This document shows positions 1-7,246 of a stretch of DNA of 8,516 nucleotides, one piece after another. The DNA comes from Chromatiales bacterium (GTDB lineage: Bacteria; Pseudomonadota; Gammaproteobacteria; Chromatiales; Chromatiaceae). Location of the stretch: positions 1 to 8,516 of the forward strand of contig JAHEIA010000087.1 in assembly GCA_024639625.1 (NCBI GenBank), read 5' to 3'. Made by a program: the position numbers and the translations under genes. The notes under the pieces were generated by a model. The model did not search any database and was not told where the DNA came from. It saw only the letters and a list, made by a program, of their open reading frames with translations. Each line of letters begins with the position of its first letter. Positions within the stretch are counted from its first letter, which is position 1.

Positions 1-2
1 GC

Positions 3-1574
3 TTGGACGGAACAAAGCGCATCCTTTGCCGAAGTGTATATCTATTTGTCTGGTGGACCTGGGCACTGACGATACTTAGCCTTTGCTCGGGGATAGGGGC
101 AGAGCCACTTCCGCACACTGCTGCGAAGTTGGAATTCGAGCGAGACCTGGCCAGGGTGCAGGCCGACATACAGAACGAGACGCTGTTCAACCGCGAGACC
201 TGCGCTGAATATATCAGGCGCAACGCCGATTTTCTGATCGAACGCGGGGCCGAATCCTATCGGCCGCGAACGGCTGCCGACTGGCAACGTTTGCGGGAAC
301 AGGCGCCTCGGCTGCTGCGCGAGATGTTCAACCTGCGTGTGAGCCTGGCCGATCGCCTGAGGACGTTCCACCGCGATGGCGCAGTGAATGAGGCCTGCAT
401 CGCTACCATACGCCGCGCATTTCGTTACAGCCGCTTCGTCGAAGAACTGATTGCCGAATTCCTTGTCAGCGAACGGTTGCAGGACCTGCCGGCCACTCCC
501 CTTCAGGGCTCCGCTCCTTCGCTGATGTTGAACCCAGCCTTTCCTGCGTTGGACTTACGGTCAGGGGACCTGCTTCTGGTGCGCAGTCCATCGTTCGTGA
601 GTGCCGCGATTGCCCGGATCGGCGATGAAGACGGCCAGTTCAGTCACCTGGGGATGGTTTATGTAGCGGACGACGGCAGCAAGTACGTCATGGAATCCCT
701 GATCGAATCCGGTGTGGTTATCGTGCCCTTGGACGAGTGGTTGACCCAGGAAAGGGATCGGCTGTTGGTGTTGCGACACCGGGACTCGCGCCTGGCCGAA
801 AAGGCGTCCGGTGATCTGCACGACTGGATCGAAGACCACCAATCCGCCGGAGAGACCATTCCCTACGACTACGAAATGGACCTGTCGGACCAATCGAAGA
901 TGTTCTGTGCGGAGTTGGTTGGATTCGCTTACGAGAGGGCCTCATTGGGCGAGCTCAGGCTGCCGGCCTATTCAACGTCGCTGGAAGCGCTGCAAGGCCA
1001 TCCGTTTTTAAATCACCTGGGAATTCGGTCCCGCACCACCTTCGCCCCCGGCGATGTGGAGGTTGACCCCAGGCTGCAACTGGTCGCAGAGTGGCGGGAC
1101 TTGCGCAATACCGCCAAGTCGCGCATCCAGGACGCAATATTGACCAGCATTTTGGACTGGATGGTGTCGCGCGACTACCAGTTGACCCATCACGGCCTGT
1201 TGTGGATGGATGCTTACTGGACGCTGCTGCGGCCGCTGGGTGTTGGGAAGAAGTCGCTGCCAGCGAACATAAAAATATCATTTGTGAAGAGCATGTTGGG
1301 CATGCGGTCCGTGGCCGACCTGATTTTCAGGCGGGTTGAGCCTCCCTTGCGCGAAGAGCTTCAGCAGGACCCCCTGGCCCTCGACTACAAATCCATTCTG
1401 GCTGCGGTGGAGGCTTATCGCGTCTTCGACTGCGAGCGGCTGATCGCTTATGAAAGTTGGCTGAGGGAAAATCCCGTGCACTTCGGCCGGCGAGATGAGC
1501 CGGCTTTTCCGGAGCTGCATTATCTGATCGCGCCTCCCGCGGCCGAAGATTGCCGAGGAGAGCCGCTGCCATGA
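3..1574 (+). CDS. Exported permuted NlpC/P60-like (YiiX/YebB-type) cysteine hydrolase; start uncertain
   Basis: The protein looks like a circularly permuted papain-fold hydrolase of the YiiX/YebB group. The usual order of motifs is visible: a strand with R-S-G-D-L-L-L-V near residues 186-193, FSHLGMVYV with the likely catalytic His215, an acidic residue in VMES (Glu231), then MFCAELV with the likely nucleophile Cys302. Family members cleave amide or ester bonds in peptidoglycan, peptides or lipids; the substrate here cannot be read from sequence. The N-terminus has a positive stretch (KR) and a hydrophobic segment ending near GIGA-E34, so it is probably exported by signal peptidase I. Residues 35-180 and about 340-523 are mostly helical-looking extensions that I do not recognise, making it longer than the roughly 200-residue single-domain members. 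The TTG at 3-5 is the first possible start visible; the signal peptide seems complete, but the real start may lie left of the window. It overlaps the CHAT gene by four bases. Confidence 0.8.
   Translation: MDGTKRILCRSVYLFVWWTWALTILSLCSGIGAEPLPHTAAKLEFERDLARVQADIQNETLFNRETCAEYIRRNADFLIERGAESYRPRTAADWQRLREQAPRLLREMFNLRVSLADRLRTFHRDGAVNEACIATIRRAFRYSRFVEELIAEFLVSERLQDLPATPLQGSAPSLMLNPAFPALDLRSGDLLLVRSPSFVSAAIARIGDEDGQFSHLGMVYVADDGSKYVMESLIESGVVIVPLDEWLTQERDRLLVLRHRDSRLAEKASGDLHDWIEDHQSAGETIPYDYEMDLSDQSKMFCAELVGFAYERASLGELRLPAYSTSLEALQGHPFLNHLGIRSRTTFAPGDVEVDPRLQLVAEWRDLRNTAKSRIQDAILTSILDWMVSRDYQLTHHGLLWMDAYWTLLRPLGVGKKSLPANIKISFVKSMLGMRSVADLIFRRVEPPLREELQQDPLALDYKSILAAVEAYRVFDCERLIAYESWLRENPVHFGRRDEPAFPELHYLIAPPAAEDCRGEPLP
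1555..1562 (+). promoter_or_regulatory. Shine-Dalgarno sequence for the CHAT gene
   Basis: GAGGAGAG lies about 8-10 bases before the ATG at 1571, inside the last codons of the upstream gene. It supports the ATG at 1571 over the in-frame TTG at 1550, which lies upstream of this site and would put seven extra residues before the signal peptide. Confidence 0.65.
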
Positions 1575-4500
1575 GTCTTGCGCCAGTCAAATTCATCCTT
1601 CGCACACTGGTTCTTTTTCCGGTGCTGTATACGCAAGCTAGCGCCGACATCGTCGACGGTCTGGTCCAGCAGGGCGACGTTCTGTTCAACCAAGGGCGAT
1701 TTCGCGAAGCCCAGCAGCTATATGACCAGGCAATGGAGACGATCGGTGACGATCCCCGACAGCGCCTTCTCCTCTGCGAGCTGATCCAGAATACGGCGGC
1801 GGTGCTGCAAGCAACGGGCGAGCAAAACCGCTTCTACACGAAATTCAAGTTGGCCGATCGCTGTAAGAGAGCGGCGGGAAGCCCGAAGGCTGAGCCGGAT
1901 CTCGGCAACCTGCTGGTTAACGGTGGCTTCGAGGATGGATTGATCCCGCCCTGGGGAACGGGGCATTACGAAAGCGACACCGGAAAAACCGCGTTCGGGA
2001 TCTGGTGGAACAGCATGAATGCCCGAGCATTCATGAAGGTCGACACGGACCGGCCGCATGCCGGCCGGCGTTCCCTGCGAATCACCAACTATTCGCCCTC
2101 GGAGCCCCACGTATTCACCACATCTTCCCAGCGCATTCGCGGCTTGACGCCGAACACCCTGTACAAGGTCACCATGTACGTGAAGGCGGAAGACCTGTCC
2201 CCAGGCGCCCTCTCCTTCGCCATCGATGCGGCCTGGACGAAACGGTTGCCGGCCCTGCGTGGCGGAACTTACGACTGGCAGCCTTACAGCGCGACCATCA
2301 ATATCGGGCACAATACCCAGATCGACTTCCGCATTATCCACCTGAGCACCGGCAGCGCTTGGCTGGACGATATCGTGATCCAGCCGGCGCAACAAATGGA
2401 TGATCTGCAGGCCGAGCTGCAACATGCCGAGAGCCTGCTCGACCAGGCGCGCTTCGAGGAGGCCTTGACCGCTTATGAGGATCTGCAGAAACGCCACCCG
2501 GATAACGCCAGCGTGCAGTGGCAGACCCGGCGCCACATTGGACGCATACATCTTGCCACGGGGCGCTATCAAGCGGCCTTGACCGCTCTTGTTCCGCTGG
2601 CTGAGCAGGGACATCGGCCCCTGACCCTGGACCTGGGCGATCTTTATAGCCAGCTTGGGGAGTACGACAAAGCCGAAACCTGGTATCGCAAAGCCCTGAA
2701 ATATTATGAAGGCGACCAAGGTACCACCAGCTTGGTGCTGGAGCGTCTTGCAGCCAATCACCTGGCGCAGGGGAGAACGAAGGCCGCGCAACGAGCCCAG
2801 CAGCAATCCCTGCGCATTCTGCGCCATATCGGAGACAGGCACGGCGAAGCAACGGCGCTCGATACCCTGGGGCGCATCCAGTTGCGCGAAGGTGAAGAGG
2901 ATCAAGCGGCGAAATCCTTCGCCACCGCGGCCGCACTGGCCCGAAGCTTAGACGACCGCCGGCTGCTTGCCGATGCCCTGCACCTGCTGGGCGAGACCAC
3001 CCGCCGCCGTGGGCACGACACGACCGCCATCGACTATGTCGACGAGGCTCTGGCGCTCCGGCGGGCTGTTGGAGACCGCCGAGGGGAGGTGGAATCGCTG
3101 TACCTGCGGGCCCGGTTGCAGCGCCAGACCGGTCGGCTAAAGGATGCCCGGGCCGACTTCCGCGCAGCGGCCCAGCTCCTTGGCGAGATCTACGCCCGCC
3201 TCGGCGGAGCAGCCGATTCGACCCGCCAGGCATTCCTTAGCCAGTTCGACCAGTTTTACCGTGACTACGTCGACCTTCTTCTGGAACTGCATGAATTCGA
3301 GGGCGGCAGCCTGCTTCGGGACGAGGCGTTCCGTGTGGCGGAGGAAGCACGTGCCCGCAGCTTCACCGAAATGGTCGCCGAGACCCGGGTAGCCCAGGTT
3401 CTGGCCGCTGGCAGCGATGACCCACGCTTTGCCTCGTTGTTGGACCAGGAACGCACGGCCCGCCTCGCCATCTCCGAGCTTGAACGTCGCCGCGGCCGGC
3501 TGCGCGGGGACGCAAGCGGTGCTGCGAGGGAAGCGCTGGAGCAGGGTATCGCCGAAGCCGAGCAGCGTGCACTGATTGCCTTCGCTGCGCTGGTTGACGC
3601 ATACCCGCGTTATGCTGAGTTGCGCAGGCCTGAGCCCCTGAGCCTGACAGAAACCCAGTCGCTGCTGGAAAAGGACGAAGCCCTGCTTGCCTTCTTCGTC
3701 ACCGATAAACGTACCGGTGTTTGGGCACTCACCCGTGAGACAGCCGATCTCCGGGTCATCTCCGGAGGTCGGAAGGCGCTTGCACCCAGGGTCCGGTCCT
3801 GGCTCGGAATCCTAGGCGCCCCGGCGAAGGCGTTGGAGGCCTTGGCCGAGTTGCCGCGGATGAAGAACGACTACCCCAGCCTAGAGGCCTATTACGCAGC
3901 CCTGGAGCCCCGCCGAAAAGCCTGGGAGCGGGTCGCCGAGGCTTTCGGGAGCTTCGATCAGGACACGGCTTATGCGTTGTATAAAGACCTGATCGGCCCG
4001 CTGGACACCCAACTAGAAACCAAGCGTTTGGTCTACATCGTGCCCGATGATTTGCTCTATCGGATTCCATTCGAGACCTTGATGCCATCGCGGCACGCGC
4101 CAGAGCCTCCAACCAGGGAGATCGCCGGGGAGCTGAACGGTGCCCCTTTCTGGATCGCCCGACAGAATCTGGCCTACCTGCCCGGCGCTGCCGTACTACG
4201 TTCGCTTCGCAGACTCGATCAGGGCGAGGTAGTCGAGCGCCAGCCGCTGCTGGCCTTTGCCGATCCCGTATTCGAAAGCGAGGACGAGTCACGGGGATTC
4301 ACTCGGGGTCTCGTGCTGCGCCGCCTGAGCGCTAGTGGCGCCCTGCCCGAACCGCGACTCAGCCGCCTGGCAAACACCGCCCAGGAAGCACGGGCCGCTG
4401 CTAAGGCGTTGGGCGGAGCGGAGGAGCACATCTACCTGCGCGAACAAGCATCGGAGCGCAACGTCAAGCAACTACCCCTGCGGAACTACCGCCACCTGCT

Positions 4501-4972
4501 GTTTGCCACCCATGGGTTGCTGGCCGGCGAATTCGGGCCCGGCGTACAACCGGCGCTGGCCTTGAGCTTCGTGGGCGATCCGGAAAACGATGGGTTGCTT
4601 GAGATGGGCGAGGTTCTGGCCCTGGATCTGGATGCCGACCTGGTCGTGCTGTCGGCCTGCAACACCGGCGCCAGCGCAACCGAAGCCGACCATGGGGCCG
4701 GCTATAGCGGATTGACGCGAAGCTTCATGTACGCCGGGGCCGATACCCTGGTGGTGACCCTTTGGAGCGTGCATTCGCAGGCAGCCGAAAACCTGATGAG
4801 CGACTTCTACCGCAGTCTGAAGGAAACACCCCGAGCCGAGGCGTTGGGCGACGCCAAACGCAGCATGATCGGAGAAAACGGACGGCTGATGTTCGACGAA
4901 AATCGTATAGCGGTCTCCACCGCCCATCCCTTTTTCTGGGCGCCGTTCGTTCTGGTGGGCGAGGGAAAATAA
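1571..4972 (+). CDS. Exported TPR / CBM-like / CHAT-domain cysteine protease
   Basis: This 1133-residue protein is a CHAT (caspase HetF-associated with TPRs) peptidase. In order: a signal peptide (residues 1-25, cleavage likely after ASA); one TPR-like helical pair (about 30-62); a beta-sandwich segment at about 113-272 that begins NLLVNGGFE and ends WLDDIVIQP, resembling CBM4/9-type carbohydrate-binding modules; a TPR array at about 275-540; a charged helical linker at about 545-695 with the EEARARSF motif common in TPR-CHAT proteins; and the CHAT domain from about 698 to the C-terminus. The catalytic dyad is intact: His981 in FATHG and Cys1030 in LSACNTG. YSGLTRSFMYAGA and the closing HPFFWAPFVLVG are also typical. 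CHAT enzymes are caspase/separase-like proteases often switched on by their TPR part. The signal peptide would place this one in the periplasm or outside the cell. The ATG overlaps the previous stop as ATGA, indicating translational coupling with the NlpC/P60-like gene. The protein target is unknown. Confidence 0.92.
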   Translation: MSLAPVKFILRTLVLFPVLYTQASADIVDGLVQQGDVLFNQGRFREAQQLYDQAMETIGDDPRQRLLLCELIQNTAAVLQATGEQNRFYTKFKLADRCKRAAGSPKAEPDLGNLLVNGGFEDGLIPPWGTGHYESDTGKTAFGIWWNSMNARAFMKVDTDRPHAGRRSLRITNYSPSEPHVFTTSSQRIRGLTPNTLYKVTMYVKAEDLSPGALSFAIDAAWTKRLPALRGGTYDWQPYSATINIGHNTQIDFRIIHLSTGSAWLDDIVIQPAQQMDDLQAELQHAESLLDQARFEEALTAYEDLQKRHPDNASVQWQTRRHIGRIHLATGRYQAALTALVPLAEQGHRPLTLDLGDLYSQLGEYDKAETWYRKALKYYEGDQGTTSLVLERLAANHLAQGRTKAAQRAQQQSLRILRHIGDRHGEATALDTLGRIQLREGEEDQAAKSFATAAALARSLDDRRLLADALHLLGETTRRRGHDTTAIDYVDEALALRRAVGDRRGEVESLYLRARLQRQTGRLKDARADFRAAAQLLGEIYARLGGAADSTRQAFLSQFDQFYRDYVDLLLELHEFEGGSLLRDEAFRVAEEARARSFTEMVAETRVAQVLAAGSDDPRFASLLDQERTARLAISELERRRGRLRGDASGAAREALEQGIAEAEQRALIAFAALVDAYPRYAELRRPEPLSLTETQSLLEKDEALLAFFVTDKRTGVWALTRETADLRVISGGRKALAPRVRSWLGILGAPAKALEALAELPRMKNDYPSLEAYYAALEPRRKAWERVAEAFGSFDQDTAYALYKDLIGPLDTQLETKRLVYIVPDDLLYRIPFETLMPSRHAPEPPTREIAGELNGAPFWIARQNLAYLPGAAVLRSLRRLDQGEVVERQPLLAFADPVFESEDESRGFTRGLVLRRLSASGALPEPRLSRLANTAQEARAAAKALGGAEEHIYLREQASERNVKQLPLRNYRHLLFATHGLLAGEFGPGVQPALALSFVGDPENDGLLEMGEVLALDLDADLVVLSACNTGASATEADHGAGYSGLTRSFMYAGADTLVVTLWSVHSQAAENLMSDFYRSLKETPRAEALGDAKRSMIGENGRLMFDENRIAVSTAHPFFWAPFVLVGEGK

Positions 4973-5126
4973 CCCGGTATCCCGAGCCACCCCATTGGGA
5001 GTGTCGAAGTGGGGGCCAAGGTGAGCACCTTCCCTGACCGGCAGCGGGGAATCCGCGGCCGGCGCGCATTGTTAAGGCGATTGTGGGAAAAGAGCATACC
5101 GGATCACGTAGGATTTTCGTTCGGCT
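4973..5126. other. Convergent intergenic gap with two small hairpins
   Basis: The CHAT gene and the minus-strand hydrolase gene end facing each other across 154 bases. Two inverted repeats lie here: AAGGT/ACCTT (5018-5022 with 5027-5031, 4-base loop) and a stronger one at 5038-5062. Neither is followed by a clear T-run on either strand. No gene is supported. Confidence 0.5.
5038..5062. terminator. Candidate bidirectional terminator hairpin (weak)
   Basis: The outer stem CCGGC/GCCGG (5038-5042 with 5058-5062) encloses an A/G mismatch, then an inner stem GCGG/CCGC (5044-5047 with 5053-5056) and a GGAAT loop. It sits 65 bases past the CHAT stop and in the tail of the opposing gene, where a shared terminator would be expected. 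No U-tract follows, so it is not a textbook intrinsic terminator. Confidence 0.3.
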
Positions 5127-6986
5127 TCAAGGCCCGCTCGGCAAATTCAACGACCAGTAGGTCTGCCCGTCCTTGATGTTCTGCGACAGATCCCGGCGCG
5201 AAGGTTCCAATCCCCTGAGCACGCTGACCAGATCCTTCATCACCCGCTTCTTCGTGGCGTAATAGGAGTGAAACTCCGGTACGCTCCAGGGCGTAACCTC
5301 GACTCCGGTCGCGTCTATGGTGTCGATTCCTGCGGCTATCGCTGTGGGCAATCCCAAACGCCGCGCGCTGCGCAGGGAGGCGGACAAGTTGAGTGCCTGA
5401 TCCTTGTCCGAGGCATACAGGGTCCAGTGCCGCGACAGATGGTTTATGCGGGGGGCGTACTGCTCGACGAAAATCCGGGTGTCGAAATCGGGAGCGGCGA
5501 GGATGACGTTCTCGAATAAGGGCCCGTCGTCCGGGCCGTGGCGCAAGGCAAGGAAGCCTAACGCCCTGAGCAGCCCTTCGTTACCCATGCTGTGGGCAAC
5601 CAGATGCAGGCGCCGGGGGGGTGCCTGCTGCAGGAGCTCGTCGAGGAACTGCTCAATGTGCGTCACACTCCATTCGATATTCTCCCGGTCGGCAAAATAG
5701 CCTGTCAAGCGACCCATGGAGGGCCAGGAGAACATCATCGGTACACCGTCGAAGCCGATGTCGAAGGCAATCTGGGCGGTCCGCCGAGCCGCTTGGTCGA
5801 AGCGAACGTTGTAACCATGCACGAACAGCAGAATATCGTCTCCCCACCCGGCATCCACCGCTTCCGGACGCAGGCCCTCGCGCACGGCCTGGAAAAACGC
5901 ACCGCGCTCCAGGGGCTGCACGCTTTTCAAGATGATATGTTTTTCCGCATCGCGCAGGAATTTAAGGTCCAGCAGCGGTGTCTCGACGTGCCCCGCTCGG
6001 TGGTCAAGCACGGGAATGGATACTTCGCAGCGGCCGTAATGTAACGACGACCCTAGCATCCGCTCGGCACCGAAAAATTCATAGGGGTCGCTCGTTCCAG
6101 TCTTTTCTCGATCTGTGGCGTAGTACAAGGTCTGCACCAGCACCGGTTTGGGTGGCGCGCCCCATCCCAGAAAACCGCTGCGCAGATTCCCTCCCGCAGC
6201 CGAGTCGCTCTCTGAGGTCGCGCGCTCCGCATAGGCGATGATGTCACCCACCCGCGTCAGATCAGCCTCGGGCGGTAGCGATATCCCTAATTGCCCGCAC
6301 ACCATGGACAGCGTTTCGAAGGCCAGAGAGCGATCCGCGCCGAGGTCAGCGACGAGGTCCGATTCCGGCGTTACCAGCACCAGCGGCACACCGAGGGCGT
6401 TACCGATGATCTCCCGCACCCGCTTTTCGGTGACGGATGCCGCTGTCGGTTCTTCACAAGGCAGTATCCGCAGGCGCAATGATCCGGAAGTCTGTCCACC
6501 GGCGGAGGAACCGGCCACCAGATTGACTTCCGTATGCAAAGCACGATCGGTTTCGTGGGTGAGTGCACGCAAAAGCCCCAACTCCGGTGCGGAGCGGGTG
6601 TAGACAATCAGCTTTCCGCCTTCGGGGGGCAGCAGCGAACGAGCCAGGCTAATGCCGTCCGTGAGCGAGGACTCTCCGCCCTGCACTTTCAGCTCCTCCG
6701 CAAGCACCAGGATCCGCATCTGGTCCGAGGCCGGTGCACTGACAATGCTGTTGCGCTGGCCGAACGTCACCAAGCCTACGGGATCGCTGTGCTCGGACTG
6801 AGCCCTGTTTCGAAAATAGTCGGCTACTGCCTCGCGAACTATTTGCAGAGGCGTCTCTCCGGTTCCGACACAGGCCTCACTCATGGCGGCTGACACGTCT
6901 ACCGCCAATACCGTGGTAGCCGCCGACACGAAACTAGGGACAAGGGTAAGCAGAACAAGTAAACCGGCGAGGATGAATTTTGGCAC
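5127..6986 (-). CDS. Exported vWA-like / ACP-like / DUF900-type alpha/beta hydrolase fusion
   Basis: The start chosen is a GTG at 6986, because GGGAGG (6998-6993) stands six bases before it and the protein then begins directly with a signal peptide (MPKFILAGLLVLLTLVPSFVSA). The longer open frame to 7121 adds 45 residues with no support. The 619-residue product has three parts. Residues about 24-175 resemble a vWA domain: D30-V-S32-A-A34 and SLTDG at 107-111 recall a MIDAS, though partly degenerate. Residues about 186-256 resemble an acyl carrier protein (LVADLGAD at 211-218, then LGISLP and RVGDIIAY). Residues about 282-619 match the DUF900/COG4782 esterase-lipase family: LFVHGYNV (388-394), FSWPS (419-423), nucleophile Ser466 in AHSMGN, likely acid Asp500 or Asp502 in AAPDFD, and His573 in FHSYY. 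It probably hydrolyses an ester or amide in the envelope; the substrate is unknown. It converges on the NlpC/P60-CHAT operon. Confidence 0.85.
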   Translation of the reverse strand: MPKFILAGLLVLLTLVPSFVSAATTVLAVDVSAAMSEACVGTGETPLQIVREAVADYFRNRAQSEHSDPVGLVTFGQRNSIVSAPASDQMRILVLAEELKVQGGESSLTDGISLARSLLPPEGGKLIVYTRSAPELGLLRALTHETDRALHTEVNLVAGSSAGGQTSGSLRLRILPCEEPTAASVTEKRVREIIGNALGVPLVLVTPESDLVADLGADRSLAFETLSMVCGQLGISLPPEADLTRVGDIIAYAERATSESDSAAGGNLRSGFLGWGAPPKPVLVQTLYYATDREKTGTSDPYEFFGAERMLGSSLHYGRCEVSIPVLDHRAGHVETPLLDLKFLRDAEKHIILKSVQPLERGAFFQAVREGLRPEAVDAGWGDDILLFVHGYNVRFDQAARRTAQIAFDIGFDGVPMMFSWPSMGRLTGYFADRENIEWSVTHIEQFLDELLQQAPPRRLHLVAHSMGNEGLLRALGFLALRHGPDDGPLFENVILAAPDFDTRIFVEQYAPRINHLSRHWTLYASDKDQALNLSASLRSARRLGLPTAIAAGIDTIDATGVEVTPWSVPEFHSYYATKKRVMKDLVSVLRGLEPSRRDLSQNIKDGQTYWSLNLPSGP

Positions 6987-7179
6987 GTCAGACCTCCCGT
7001 GTTCAGCAAGAGCACTACGTATATAGGGAATGATACTCGACTTCGGCGGGCGCTGCCCCCGATGAGCCTTGCGGCAGGGAACACCAATGATGTCGCTCCC
7101 AGTGACTGACCTTCCAGCCATCAGCGGGCATTTTACGCAGGGCGGCTGGATCGACTACACCCGGGAAAACAGGAAGTGC
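6987..7179. other. Region between the hydrolase start and the IS element
   Basis: These 193 bases should hold the minus-strand promoter of the hydrolase. The only AT-rich patch is at about 7017-7035 (TATCAT and TATATA on the minus strand), but no good -35 hexamer sits at the right distance, so no promoter is called. An open minus-strand frame crosses from the IS end to 7015 and could be a remnant of a disrupted gene or chance. Confidence 0.35.
6993..6998 (-). promoter_or_regulatory. Strong Shine-Dalgarno sequence deciding the hydrolase start
   Basis: GGGAGG on the minus strand is followed by six bases and then GTG. This, together with the signal peptide that starts at that GTG, argues against the upstream in-frame start at 7121. 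Confidence 0.75.
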
Positions 7180-7197
7180 GGTACTGTCAAATTGTCG
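7180..7197 (+). repeat. Left terminal inverted repeat of the IS6-family element
   Basis: GGTACTGTCAAATTGTCG matches the reverse complement of the right end at 14 of 18 positions. Read outward, it contains a perfect TTGACA hexamer (7190-7185) pointing toward the vWA/hydrolase gene. Confidence 0.85.
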
Positions 7198-7246
7198 GGT
7201 GACAGAGAACTGAATTCTGTCAGACAACCCAGTCCCTGGCTTTCGG

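Noticed and set aside
78..95. Lipoprotein cleavage site L-S-L-C in the first protein
   Set aside because: The residue before the cysteine is Leu rather than the usual Gly, Ala or Ser; a signal peptidase I site at GIGA fits better.
1718..2905. A 395-codon open frame on the minus strand
   Set aside because: It lies wholly opposite the CHAT gene, whose domains and active site are clear. GC-rich codon bias creates long antisense frames, and the product has no recognisable motif or signal.
2334..3233. A 299-codon open frame on the minus strand
   Set aside because: It is antisense to the TPR region of the CHAT gene; its low-complexity Arg/Gly/Pro-rich composition is typical of a shadow frame.
1571..4972. 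Csx29/craspase-type TPR-CHAT protein of a type III-E CRISPR system
   Set aside because: The TPR-then-CHAT order is shared, but there is no Cas gene or CRISPR array in the window, and the signal peptide and CBM-like insert point to export.
6987..7121. N-terminal extension of the vWA/hydrolase protein to a start at 7121
   Set aside because: The 45 residues have no family character, would bury the signal peptide, and lie upstream of the strong ribosome site at 6998-6993.
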